Shown here: positions 50,524 through 58,658 of the stretch, one piece after another | Numbering within the stretch: position 1 is the stretch's first letter | Layout: every line of letters begins with the position of its first letter | Assembly: GCA_964393605.1 (NCBI GenBank) | Contig: CAYMUL010000008.1 | Span: forward strand, 78,607-142,606 | DNA from: CAYMUL01 sp964393605 | GTDB taxonomy: Bacteria > Bacteroidota > Ignavibacteria > Ignavibacteriales > Ignavibacteriaceae | Reading direction: 5' to 3' | Length of the DNA stretch: 64,000 bases | The notes under the pieces: generated by a model | Told to the model about the DNA's origin: nothing | Seen by the model: only the letters and a program-made list of their open reading frames with translations | Database searches by the model: none | Translations under genes and position numbers: made by a program

Positions 50524-50904
50524 TTAAATAAGTTTAATACGAAGGAGTTGGTTAGCACCGGTTGTAGCATCGAGAGCAACACCGACAGGGAAAGTTTCAT
50601 TAGCAGAAGGATCCACGTCAGTATCCGAGACTTTGCCGTTATCGGTAGCGCGAACCCAAGCACCAAGGGTGATAGCTTCATTGCAGAATACGAGAACGAT
50701 ACCGGCAACAACGACGGTGACTAAATTATAATCGGAGGCACTATCGAAAGTAGTTTCAACAGGACAGACACCGATGGCGCGTGAAGGGTCAGAAGTAGAG
50801 GCACCATTAGCGGCGATGCAAGAATGAGCCGGGATTGTGTAAGGGTAGTCGACGGTTGCAGAGAATTTGACGGTGGTTGTTAAAATTGGCTGTTCGGTTT
50901 TCAT
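50524..50904 (-). CDS. DUF2190-like capsid-associated protein
   Basis: The 126-residue beta-rich protein resembles DUF2190 (PF09956) head proteins found next to capsid genes in Mu-like and related phages. The pattern includes FSATVDYPYTIPAHSCIAA, AIGVCPVETTF, VAGIVLVFCNEAITLGAWVRAT and FPVGVALDATTGANQLLRI. It probably decorates or stabilises the capsid. It overlaps the preceding small gene by 4 bp and precedes the beta-helix gene. Confidence 0.75.
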   Translation of the reverse strand: MKTEQPILTTTVKFSATVDYPYTIPAHSCIAANGASTSDPSRAIGVCPVETTFDSASDYNLVTVVVAGIVLVFCNEAITLGAWVRATDNGKVSDTDVDPSANETFPVGVALDATTGANQLLRIKLI

Positions 50905-51119
50905 AGAGCTATACCTTTAATTTTTTTTGATTTATTTTTTTTAGGCGAAGAAGTAATTGGGACTTCTTCATGCGATTGCGGAGAATTAGGAGTTGGGTCA
51001 ACGATGGGCAAAAGAAATTGCGCAAACTCTTCGGGCGGAGTTTGAAAGTCAACGAAAGAATTTTCTTTGAGAAGTTTTCCGTTGTGCATGAGGTCGGTTC
51101 TGATAATTTTGTATTTCAT
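50901..51119 (-). CDS. Small head-operon protein, hypothetical
   Basis: The 72-residue protein has a short beta-like N-terminus (MKYKIIRTDLMHNGKLLKENSFVDF) and a Pro/Ser/Lys-rich tail (SSPKKNKSKKIKG). No family is recognised. It lies 37 bp after the capsid gene and overlaps the DUF2190 gene by 4 bp. Small proteins here often act as head fibres or head completion factors, which is speculative. Confidence 0.6.
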   Translation of the reverse strand: MKYKIIRTDLMHNGKLLKENSFVDFQTPPEEFAQFLLPIVDPTPNSPQSHEEVPITSSPKKNKSKKIKGIAL

Positions 51120-51123
51120 GGGA

Positions 51124-51160
51124 ATTAATTAATAATTAATAGTTAATAGTTAATAATTAA
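51124..51160. repeat. TTAATAA/TTAATAG heptad-like repeat at the capsid stop
   Basis: TTAATAATTAATAGTTAATAG-type units follow one another and include the capsid gene's stop codon (51157-51159). They resemble the 7-bp repeat style seen elsewhere in the element. Confidence 0.5.
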
Positions 51161-52080
51161 GAGTTGGTGTCGTTGATTAAATAACCGGCGTCGGAGCCGA
51201 CAACTTTTGCAGTGAAAATATCGGTGTTGCGCACGATAGTAACTTTTCCTTTTTCATCGTAGGTATCAACTAAAGGATAATTTTTCTTTCGAAGCGTATA
51301 AGCAAAAGCGGGTTCGAAGTAAGAACGCGGCGCGTCGCTTTTAGCGGAAGGAACGTAAGCGACAACAACATTATCTCCCCAAAGATCAGAGAAGGTATCG
51401 TCATCGCTTGCATAAACGGCGTCGCCGACGATGAGCGTTTCGAAGTTCAAAAGATTTTTCAGCAAGTCGGCAGTGATGACAGCGTGCTGAGTGTATTTAA
51501 TTCTATCAACAACTGCGGGATGATTTTTAAGGGCTTTGTAAGCGGATGCGCCGAGCACACAAACATTGGGACGTTTAGCAATTTTAGTTCTGATAGCTTC
51601 TTTAGCGGTATCGAAAACAGCGAAAGGATCAGATGAAGGGTTTGAAAATTTATCTCCGCTGCCGAGAGTAACTTTATTTCCGGAGGGGAAAGTGGAAAGA
51701 TTTTGACAGAGGTCGGCGATAATTTTTTCGAGACGCAAAGCAACGCCTTCGACGACAACATTAGCGGCGTGAAGTTTGAGGGGGAAAACGTCCTCGTCAA
51801 TTTCTCGGTAGTCCATTGGATATTCGAGGTCGTGTTCGGTAAGAGAATAATCGATAGTAGATCTGCCTTCGGGAGCGATGCGGTTAGAGTTAGCGCGGAT
51901 GGCGCGTTCGGTGTTATAAATCTTGAAAGCCTCTTTAGAGAAGAGAGGGATTTTGCCGCCTTCCTTTTCGACGTCAACAATGGGAAAGAGAGTTGCGCCG
52001 ACGAAAGAGGCGTTAGAATAACCGCGGACACACTCGGTTAAAACAGGATCGACAATACGAAGTTCGGATAAGCGGGACAT
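51157..52080 (-). CDS. Putative major capsid protein
   Basis: The 307-residue protein follows the protease/scaffold gene by 2 bp and precedes a DUF2190 gene, the standard head-gene order of Mu-like siphophages and myophages. Its sequence has the capsid pattern of an N-terminal arm then a mixed core: RGYSNASFVGATLFPIVDVEKEGGKIP, HDLEYPMDYREIDEDVFPLKLHAANVV, VCVLGASAYKALKNHPAVVDRIKY and LLNFETLIVGDAVYA. Similar proteins are annotated as major capsid E/GpT-like. The assignment rests on similarity pattern plus context. Confidence 0.8.
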   Translation of the reverse strand: MSRLSELRIVDPVLTECVRGYSNASFVGATLFPIVDVEKEGGKIPLFSKEAFKIYNTERAIRANSNRIAPEGRSTIDYSLTEHDLEYPMDYREIDEDVFPLKLHAANVVVEGVALRLEKIIADLCQNLSTFPSGNKVTLGSGDKFSNPSSDPFAVFDTAKEAIRTKIAKRPNVCVLGASAYKALKNHPAVVDRIKYTQHAVITADLLKNLLNFETLIVGDAVYASDDDTFSDLWGDNVVVAYVPSAKSDAPRSYFEPAFAYTLRKKNYPLVDTYDEKGKVTIVRNTDIFTAKVVGSDAGYLINDTNS

Positions 52081-52082
52081 AT

Positions 52083-53042
52083 TTAATTCCTATTAATTAA
52101 TTTTTGAATAGCTGATGTATAAGAGATGTTCTCATCCTTTGAAAGCGCAAGCGCTTTCTTATGCAATTGGTAAGATTCGGAATCGACATTGAATTCGGAA
52201 TAATTATCTTTAGCGGAGTTGGAATCATCTTTAAAGGAGAGAGAATTAAAATCAATCAATTTAGGGAGAGAATCAACAGTAGCAGAAATTTGATTTTTAA
52301 CTGATTCAACGAATGAGGGATGAGAAAAAGTTACTTCAGAAAAATTAGCGCCCGAGACAAAATCAAGCAGGGAAAGAAAATTATTTTTTAGAGAAGGAGT
52401 TAGAAAACCATCGGAGATTTTGGAATCGAGAAAAGATTCAAAATTAATTCGGTTGAGTTTATAATCGAGTGAATTAATTTGATTAATAAGAGAAGCTGCC
52501 GTTTGCTGGAAATCATCGGGGACTACTTGAGAAGAAGAATTAATCGGCGCGGCATCGGGAATATTACGCGAAGTAAGGAGCCGTTTAATTTCATCCAGAA
52601 TAGAAAATTTTTTAATAGGGGAGTTGAAGCAAGAAATATCAGAATCATCGAAACAAAAAGAATCGAAAGAAGAGTCGGAGAAGGAAATATCTTTTAATCC
52701 TTTAACGGCGGGAGCGGCGGCGCCGAGAAAACCGACGTGATTAAGAGAGCCGTCGGGGTTAAGAGAGATGCTGCGTTTTTTATAAAGGCCGGCTTTGAGC
52801 GCGTCAAGAAATTCGGGGACAAGATTTTTAGCGGAAGCCACGATAGTATCGCCGACACGCTTGAGGGAATCGATCCATCCGAAGGCTGGGCTGTTATCCC
52901 TCGGATGGCCGATTACGATAGGGGCTTCGTGAGAGGCAGGGTTGTAAGAATTGACGATTAGGTCGAGGTCGGAAGCTGAGAAAGCGCGAGTAATGCCGTT
53001 ATCGGAAGTATGAGTGCCGGATTTGAAAATTTCGAATTCCAT
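52083..53042 (-). CDS. Prohead protease/scaffold (Mu gpI-like)
   Basis: The 319-residue protein has an N-terminal protease-like domain (FEIFKSGTHTSDNGITRAFSASDLDLIVNSYNP, EAPIVIGHPRDNSPAFGWIDSLKRVGDTIVA, KKRSISLNPDGSLNHVGFLGAAAPAVKGL) matching Mu-like I proteins. A Ser-rich helical C-terminus from about residue 150 may be a scaffold. The His and Ser in GHPRD and RSISL are candidates for catalysis. It starts the minus-strand head operon and is divergent from the terminase operon across 178 bp. Confidence 0.82.
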   Translation of the reverse strand: MEFEIFKSGTHTSDNGITRAFSASDLDLIVNSYNPASHEAPIVIGHPRDNSPAFGWIDSLKRVGDTIVASAKNLVPEFLDALKAGLYKKRSISLNPDGSLNHVGFLGAAAPAVKGLKDISFSDSSFDSFCFDDSDISCFNSPIKKFSILDEIKRLLTSRNIPDAAPINSSSQVVPDDFQQTAASLINQINSLDYKLNRINFESFLDSKISDGFLTPSLKNNFLSLLDFVSGANFSEVTFSHPSFVESVKNQISATVDSLPKLIDFNSLSFKDDSNSAKDNYSEFNVDSESYQLHKKALALSKDENISYTSAIQKLINRN

Positions 53043-53220
53043 AAAGATGCCTTAAAACTAAAAGTGAAAAGTGAAAAACTAAAAGTGAATTAATTTAAAA
53101 TAAATGATTAAATAACTAAGGCAAAGATAGGAATTAACTTTAATAAAAGCAAGTATTATTTTATATTGCATAATAAAAAAAAGTAATTTAGTAATAATAG
53201 TTAATTTTATAAGGTTAGAC
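53043..53220. promoter_or_regulatory. Divergent promoter region between the head and terminase operons
   Basis: This AT-rich 178 bp separates the two phage operons and must hold both promoters. It includes two copies of ACTAAAAGTGAA (53056-53067 and 53078-53089) with AAGTGAA repeats at 7-8 bp spacing near the head operon start. A clear consensus promoter was not found. Confidence 0.45.
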
Positions 53221-53553
53221 ATGCAGCGAAAGAAAAAAAATAATAGTGAAGAAACACGAATTGAAAAATTGTCAGGATTCGGGTTAACGAATAAAGAGAT
53301 AGCAGACGCGCTCGGGTATGATGAAAATACATTGAAACGAAACTTTGAGATTTTTTTAATAAAAGGGAGGATTAATCTCAAGGAGCGCTTGAAAAGGAAA
53401 CAGATAGAGACAGCGATGAAGGGGAATGTAACGATGTTAATCTGGTTGGGGAAACAATATTTAGGGCAGAAAGAAAAGATAGAAGCAGAAGGTGGACTTG
53501 AGATAACGATAGTGCGAAAAGTATTAACGGAAAGGACGCACAAAGAAAAGTGA
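53221..53553 (+). CDS. Putative small terminase subunit
   Basis: The 110-residue basic protein has a helix-turn-helix near the N-terminus (KLSGFGLTNKEIADALGYDENTLKRNFE, residues 17-44), followed by a helical region (NLKERLKRKQIETAMKGNVTMLIWLGKQYLGQKEK). This is the usual layout of small terminases, which bind packaging sites and regulate the large subunit. It immediately precedes and overlaps the large terminase gene by 4 bp (GTGA). It is the first gene of the rightward packaging operon. Confidence 0.78.
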   Translation: MQRKKKNNSEETRIEKLSGFGLTNKEIADALGYDENTLKRNFEIFLIKGRINLKERLKRKQIETAMKGNVTMLIWLGKQYLGQKEKIEAEGGLEITIVRKVLTERTHKEK

Positions 53554-54812
53554 ATGTGGAAATAAGTTATCATCCAAAGCAGAACGAGATATTTTTCGAC
53601 AGCAAGAAAAGGTTTAACGTAATTGCAAAGGGGAGAAGATTCGGATTAACGAGAGGGTATGCGAATTATGTTATTGAAAGGATGTTGGAGAATGTGAGTC
53701 CCATACTTTGGGTAGATACAATATTTGGAAACATAGAGAGATATGTAGAGAGATATTTTATGCCGGTGATGAAGCAGTTGCCTCACGGGATGTGGAGTTA
53801 CAACAGAAATAGAAATATGCTGGAGATAAATCAAGCGGTATGTGATTTTAGGTCTGCGGATAGGCCAGAGAATATAGAAGGTTTTGGATATAGGTTGATA
53901 ATAGTGAACGAAGCGGGAATAGTGTTGAAGAATAGAAATTTGTGGACAGAGACAATATTGCCGATGATCTTAGATTATAAAGCGGAAGTATTTATAGGTG
54001 GTACGCCGAAGGGGATAAGGAACAGACGGAGCGGTGAGCAACATTTGTTTTATGAACTATACAGAAAAGAGGAAGAAGGGAAAGAGAATTGGCGGAGTTA
54101 CAATTTTTCAAGTTATGAGAATCCGTTATTGGAAAAAGAAGAGATAGATGAACTTGCGAAGGAGTTGCCGACACAATTGAGAGAGCAAGAACTCTACGGC
54201 AAGTTTGTAGAGAGAGAAACGAGCGGAATAATAAAGCGAGAATGGTTCGTGCAAAAAGAATTTGATGAAGATGAAAAATATTTAAGCGTGATACAGAGTT
54301 GGGACACTGCATATAAAACAAAGGAAGGAAATGATTATTCCGTATGTACAACGTGGGGAATAAAAGATGAGGGATATTACTTGATAGAAGTTTGGAAAGA
54401 GAGGGTTGAGTTCCCGGAGCTAAAGAAGAAGTGTGTAGAGTTGAATGAGAAATATCAGCCGAGCGCAATATTGATAGAAGATAAAGCGAGCGGACAGTCA
54501 TTAGTGCAAGAGTTGAAGCGGGAAACATACTTGCCGATAAAGGAGATAAAGGTGGATAGGGATAAAGAGGCGCGAGTGAATGCAATAACACCATTGATAG
54601 AGAAGGGGAAAGTGTATATAAAAAAAGGAGGGGATTGGGTAGAAGATTTTTTAAGAGAGTGTGAAGATTTTCCCGATGGGGAGTTTGACGATAGTGTTGA
54701 CAGCATGAGTCAGTTTTTGAATTATGCGAAGTTAAAGAGTAAACGTAGTGATTATAGAATGAAGCATTTCAAAAGGAAAAGTATAAAGAAATATAAAAAT
54801 TATGTGGAGTAA
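53550..54812 (+). CDS. Large terminase subunit
   Basis: The 420-residue packaging motor has an N-terminal ATPase and a C-terminal RNase-H-like nuclease. The Walker A position reads KGRRFGLT (about residues 27-34), with Leu replacing the usual Lys, as in deviant phage forms where the lysine lies upstream. The Walker B position reads YRLIIVNEAGIV with Asn instead of Asp. The nuclease motifs are VIQSWDTAYKTKEGNDYS (about 248), AILIEDKASGQ (about 305) and GEFDDSVDSMSQFL (about 388). The start is GTG, overlapping the small-subunit stop. It is followed 3 bp later by the portal gene. Confidence 0.88.
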   Translation: MNVEISYHPKQNEIFFDSKKRFNVIAKGRRFGLTRGYANYVIERMLENVSPILWVDTIFGNIERYVERYFMPVMKQLPHGMWSYNRNRNMLEINQAVCDFRSADRPENIEGFGYRLIIVNEAGIVLKNRNLWTETILPMILDYKAEVFIGGTPKGIRNRRSGEQHLFYELYRKEEEGKENWRSYNFSSYENPLLEKEEIDELAKELPTQLREQELYGKFVERETSGIIKREWFVQKEFDEDEKYLSVIQSWDTAYKTKEGNDYSVCTTWGIKDEGYYLIEVWKERVEFPELKKKCVELNEKYQPSAILIEDKASGQSLVQELKRETYLPIKEIKVDRDKEARVNAITPLIEKGKVYIKKGGDWVEDFLRECEDFPDGEFDDSVDSMSQFLNYAKLKSKRSDYRMKHFKRKSIKKYKNYVE

Positions 54813-54815
54813 AAA

Positions 54816-55985
54816 ATGAAATCGATAGAAAAAGCGACAAAGAATTTGTTGAGTGAAATAGCGACAAGAAATAGTTTGGGCGCGACAATGGTGTATGGAA
54901 AGAATGTGCCGGACCCGGATAAGATATTGCGAGAGTGCAACTACGATTATGAATTACTACGAGATATTATGAATGATCCTCATGTAATGGCGACGATGCA
55001 ACAGAGAAAAATGCAAGTGCTGCAAATGGGTTGGGAATTAAATTATGGTGGTGATAAGGGGATAAAGCATAAAGCACAGAGGATGCTTGAGGAATTACAG
55101 ATGGGGAAAATTATGAGTCAGATGCTGGATGCAATATTTTACGGATTCAGCGTGAATGAAATTTTGTGGGAGAAGCGCGGAAAGGAAATAGCAATAAAGG
55201 ATGTGGAGCAGAAGCCGCACGAGTGGTTTATGTTTAACGGCAACAACGAACTGAGGCTTCGAAAGCGACGGGGCGGAAGTTTTGTTTTTGAGGAGGGATT
55301 GGAACTGGATGAGAATAAATTTATTTTAATCCAACATAAGCCGACGTATTTGAATCCGTATGGAGAGAAAGTTTTGTCGCGTTGTTACTGGCCGGTGAAG
55401 ATGAAGCGGGCGGGGATACAAGCCTGGCAGAATATGGTTGAGCGATATGGAGCGCCGTTTTTAATCGGGCGATATTCAACGGGCGCGACAGAGCAGCAGA
55501 AGGATGAATTGATGCAAGAGTTAATCGGAATGGTGGAGGATTCAATCGCGGTGTTTGAAGAGGGATTGGGAATTGAAATAAAGGAGAGCGCGCAGTACGA
55601 CGTGGGACAGATATATGAATACTTAGTGGATTTTCACAATAAGGAAATCTCAAAGGCGGTGTTGACTGTTACACTGACAACTGAAGTCGGAAAAGTGGGG
55701 AGCTACAAGGCGAGCGAGATACACAAGGAGATGCTGAACTATCTGGGCATGACTGATAAGAAATTGGTGGAGCGGGGTCTGAACGGACTGCTTGAGCGTT
55801 ATTGCAAAATTAATTTCGGAGCGAGCGAATCGCCAAAGGTGAAGCTGCAAAAGAAGGAAAATGTAATTGAGGTCTCGCCGGAACGCGATAAGCTGCTGAG
55901 CGAGTTGGGCGTGAAGTTTAGCAAGGAGTATTTTATGAAACGGTATAATTTAATGGAGGGAGATGTGGAGGGAATGGAGAATTGA
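54816..55985 (+). CDS. DUF935 (Mu gp29-like) portal protein
   Basis: The 389-residue protein matches the DUF935/Mu portal family (PF06074): LRECNYDYELLRDIMNDPHVMATMQQRKMQVL, GFSVNEILWEKRGKEIAIKD, RCYWPVKMKRAGIQAWQNMVERYGAPFLIGRY and ILTVTLTTEVG-like segments. It would form the portal ring through which DNA enters the head. The length is shorter than Mu gp29 (about 512), suggesting a compact or trimmed form. It ends the rightward packaging operon; the usual next gene (a MuF-like minor head protein) is absent. Confidence 0.88.
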   Translation: MKSIEKATKNLLSEIATRNSLGATMVYGKNVPDPDKILRECNYDYELLRDIMNDPHVMATMQQRKMQVLQMGWELNYGGDKGIKHKAQRMLEELQMGKIMSQMLDAIFYGFSVNEILWEKRGKEIAIKDVEQKPHEWFMFNGNNELRLRKRRGGSFVFEEGLELDENKFILIQHKPTYLNPYGEKVLSRCYWPVKMKRAGIQAWQNMVERYGAPFLIGRYSTGATEQQKDELMQELIGMVEDSIAVFEEGLGIEIKESAQYDVGQIYEYLVDFHNKEISKAVLTVTLTTEVGKVGSYKASEIHKEMLNYLGMTDKKLVERGLNGLLERYCKINFGASESPKVKLQKKENVIEVSPERDKLLSELGVKFSKEYFMKRYNLMEGDVEGMEN

Positions 55986-56150
55986 GAATGGAGAATTGAG
56001 AACAATTAAAAATTACAAATTAAAAATGAAAAAATGAGGAGGGAGAAGTTTGGTGTAGCTGAATGGAATAGGACGAAGAGGTCGGAGAGGACAGATAAAT
56101 TGAGAATGGAGGATAATTAAAAATTACAAATTAAAAATGAAAAAATGAGG
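55978..56150. repeat. Heptad repeats and an exact 36-bp direct repeat after the portal gene
   Basis: GAGAATTGAGAATGGAGAATTGAGAA starts inside the portal stop region. An identical 36-bp sequence beginning AATTAAAAATTACAAAT then occurs at 56004-56039 and 56115-56150, each ending AAAAAATGAGG and preceded by ATTGAGAATGGAG. The unit includes the same 7-bp motif as the arrays around 48.8-49.2 kb. Confidence 0.85.
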
Positions 56151-56197
56151 GAGTGCAAAATGCTGTTAGAATTATTTATAAGTATGCGAAAATAAAT

Positions 56198-57892
56198 TTA
56201 AAGTAAGATGTCGTCGGATGTGAAGAGGAAGAATTCGAAACTTCCGAGTAGTATAGTATGTTTGCCAGATGGAAGGAATGCTTTATTACTAACCAACAGT
56301 CCATCAACATATACTCCAAGCGAACTGCCAAGATCATAAATCCAAATATCATTAAAAGAATTAATTATTGCGCAATGCCGACGACTGATGGATTTATTTG
56401 AATTTGTAAAATCATTTTCCTTGTTTCGTCCAATCGAGATTATAGCTTTCTCAGAAACAAAGCGATGATTACCCGATTCGATTATAATTTTATTATTTTT
56501 TTTAGATGAATTGAAACGGAAAGATTGAAAAAGAAATTTTTTTTTCATGTCATCGGCAGTGAACCATGAGTTACTTTCATCATCAAGAAGGGAGATGTTA
56601 TATTCAATAAAAGGGTTGTTACCAGAGTGGCTGCGGTATCTATCGAAGATGGAGCGATCGCTATCAGTTCGGAAAAGATTAATAAGAAAAAAATTATTAC
56701 GAAAGCAATTGGGAGTTTTAATATGTTTGATAGATTCGAAGATATCAATCGCGAGATCCAATCTTTCATCCATACGGAAGTAACACTCTAATAATAAGTT
56801 ATAGGCTTCCCAATCGATTGGATTAAGTTGAATATGATTTTGAAGCATTGAGGCTGCCTCTTGAAAATTACCTTCATCAATATTTATTTCTGCCAATTCC
56901 TTTTTGGCATTAACACCGGGATTAAGTTTTAAAGCGCGGTCAAAATATTGTTTTGCAGATGGAATATTATTTGTCTTCAAGTGATAAGTCCCCGCTACAA
57001 AATTACCAAACGCAGAATCGTCGGATTGCAAAAATCCTTGTAGAAAATATTTTTCTGCATCGCGCCATTTTTTCCGAGATATTGATTTTAGGGAATTTGC
57101 AAAGAGAGATTCGGCGGAAATATTTTTTTTATTGATGATGAACGGAACGCTTTTAGTTTGGAGAGAATGAGAAAAATCAGAAGCGGATTGAAAACGAAAT
57201 TCCGGAAGCGGGTGAGTAGCTTTAATAATAATTTCCCGGAGCCAATTCGGTAAATTATTTGGAATGAATGATTGAGAAAATTTTTGCGACAGAATTTCTT
57301 TTTTTGAATTGTAAATGAAAGGCAGATGTCCAAAAATCATTTCGAGAAGCGCCAAACCGAGCGAATAGGTATCATAATTAAATTCGAGTTGAGGATAAAA
57401 ATTAGGATCATTGGCTTCTGGCGGGAGATAGAGAGGCGTACCGCCGAGAGTATTGGAAACGCCAAAATCAGAAATTTTAGGTTCAAAGTTTTCGCTAAAG
57501 AGAATATTGCTCGGTTTGAGGTCGCGATGCACAATCAGTTGTTCGTGGATGTAGGAAAGTCCATTACAAATTTTAATTGTTAAATCAAGCGCTTCATCTA
57601 TTTGCAGTTTGGCGTGGGACAAACGGTTTGCAAGTGTTCCGTTAGGACAGTATTCCATAACGAGGTGCAGTCTAGAATTTTTTAAAAAGTGGTGATGAAA
57701 TACTACAACGTTCGGATGCAGAAGTGAAGCAAGAAGTCGAATCTCGCGAGTAATATCATCTTCAGTGAAATTAGCGTTCACAAAGGATTTGATGGCTACA
57801 TTGCGATTAGCGATAGTATCGCGAGCTAAAAGCACTTTACCAAAAGCGCCGGAGCCTAAAACTCGTTCAACAGCATATTTCCCGTCAAGCAT
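56198..57892 (-). CDS. Ser/Thr protein kinase with TPRs and a C-terminal FHA domain
   Basis: The 564-residue soluble protein starts with a complete Hanks-type kinase (residues 1-265): glycine loop LGSGAFGKV (12-20), Lys35 in VAIK, Glu50 in the C-helix, catalytic D124 in HRDLKPSN and D142 in DFG. The activation segment is short (GGTPLYLPPEA). TPR-like repeats lie at about 275-400 (FGNFVAGTYHLKTNNIPSAKQYFDRAL, EAYNLLLECYFRMDE). A C-terminal FHA domain, about 475-560, reads ISIGRNKENDFTNSNKSISRRHCAI…DLGSSLGVYV and binds phosphothreonine, perhaps autophosphorylated. It stands between the head module and restriction genes, so an anti-phage role is possible. Confidence 0.9.
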   Translation of the reverse strand: MLDGKYAVERVLGSGAFGKVLLARDTIANRNVAIKSFVNANFTEDDITREIRLLASLLHPNVVVFHHHFLKNSRLHLVMEYCPNGTLANRLSHAKLQIDEALDLTIKICNGLSYIHEQLIVHRDLKPSNILFSENFEPKISDFGVSNTLGGTPLYLPPEANDPNFYPQLEFNYDTYSLGLALLEMIFGHLPFIYNSKKEILSQKFSQSFIPNNLPNWLREIIIKATHPLPEFRFQSASDFSHSLQTKSVPFIINKKNISAESLFANSLKSISRKKWRDAEKYFLQGFLQSDDSAFGNFVAGTYHLKTNNIPSAKQYFDRALKLNPGVNAKKELAEINIDEGNFQEAASMLQNHIQLNPIDWEAYNLLLECYFRMDERLDLAIDIFESIKHIKTPNCFRNNFFLINLFRTDSDRSIFDRYRSHSGNNPFIEYNISLLDDESNSWFTADDMKKKFLFQSFRFNSSKKNNKIIIESGNHRFVSEKAIISIGRNKENDFTNSNKSISRRHCAIINSFNDIWIYDLGSSLGVYVDGLLVSNKAFLPSGKHTILLGSFEFFLFTSDDILL

Positions 57893-58058
57893 AAAGGTTT
57901 TTTATAGATTAAAATATTAACCCATGAAATATAAAACACTGACGAAGAATACTACAATGATTAATCTGTCGCAGTGAAATTAAAGCATACCATTAGAATA
58001 TCTGATTTACTTCCAAAGGAATGTGTTCGCATCAGCGCTGTGCTGGCTTTTGGATTTT

Positions 58059-58094
58059 TTTTCACCACGGAGGGCGCGGAGAGGCACAGAGTTA
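58059..58094. repeat. CACCACGGAGGGCGCGGAGAG interspersed repeat
   Basis: CACCACGGAGGGCGCGGAG followed by GCACAGAGT matches a repeat family (ACCACGGAG-GCACAGAG style) scattered in many bacterial genomes. Here it lies in a non-coding gap. Recognition is from memory of the repeat type and would need a genome search. Confidence 0.5.
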
Positions 58095-58530
58095 ATACAC
58101 TCCTCGCTTTATTCAATCTGTTCTGAACAAGCTCGCAGACGGCATAATACACTTCTTCTCGCTCTGCTCGGGTTAAGCCGAGTGCATCGAAAATTATGTC
58201 GTCCAGCGCCTTTCTGTCCGGCAGCGGAATTGAAGCGACAAAAAATAGTCAATATATATTTTACAATGTCTTCGTCATATACTTACAAGGCTTTAAAATC
58301 AAAATCTGAAAATATAGAGGAGTAAAAAAGTTTGTGATATTAATCAGTTCAAATGGGAATGGAATGAGCTTATTAACAGACGCATGGTAGTATGGAGGTA
58401 GTTTGTCCGTTTTAAAACATTAATTTTTGCTACGGTGAAACTAAAAGGCGTAGAGAAGACCTAAGATTTTGCTTGAAAGACATTTTAATTGGAATTAAAT
58501 TAGCGCTAAAATTAAAAGAAAAATTTCTCA

Positions 58531-58656
58531 TCTTTCCATTAGGATGAAAGAGATCGAAAGACGTTAGCCCCAGATGGCAAATGTCATTTGCTTAATAAGC
58601 GACCAGCAGAAGTTCGTTCCAAAAGCGAACTCACTCATTGAGGCTGGTCGTTCCTT
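58531..58656 (+). ncRNA. Candidate structured RNA with three-way junction and terminator
   Basis: Successive hairpins occur on the plus strand: TCTTTC/GAAAGA (58531-58551) and GCAAAT-gtc-ATTTGC (58577-58591). A three-way junction follows, in which CGACCAGC (58600-58607) pairs perfectly with GCTGGTCG (58643-58650). It encloses GTTCG/CGAAC (58612-58630) and CTCA/TGAG (58630-58642). TTCCTTTTTT follows directly, as in an intrinsic terminator. No plus-strand gene lies upstream, so the transcript may itself be the product. The minus-strand equivalent lacks a T-run, so it is not the terminator of the convergent DUF3800 gene. Confidence 0.5.
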
Positions 58657-58658
58657 TT

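Larger units (their letters stand above)
57893..58658. other. 766-bp gap without a convincing protein gene
   Basis: A 100-residue frame on the plus strand exists at 58023-58325 but reads partly through a genome-wide repeat (58059-58094) and shows no domain. The right part carries the structured-RNA candidate. The kinase promoter must lie at its left edge. Confidence 0.5.

Noticed and set aside
49692..50711. Longer 339-residue version of the beta-helix protein
   Set aside because: The extra N-terminus overlaps most of the first half of the DUF2190 gene in another frame and looks like a shadow; the ATG at 50510 is preferred.
53992..54594. 200-residue minus-strand frame inside the terminase gene
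   Set aside because: It is open only because the purine-rich strand lacks stop codons in antisense; the Ser/Leu-rich product has no domain.
58023..58325. 100-residue plus-strand frame in the gap after the kinase
   Set aside because: It runs through an interspersed repeat (FFSPRRARRGTE is its translation), shows no domain, and lacks a ribosome site.
58531..58656. Hammerhead-type ribozyme
   Set aside because: A GATGAA…CGAAA string occurs, but the conserved CTGANGA core is not matched.
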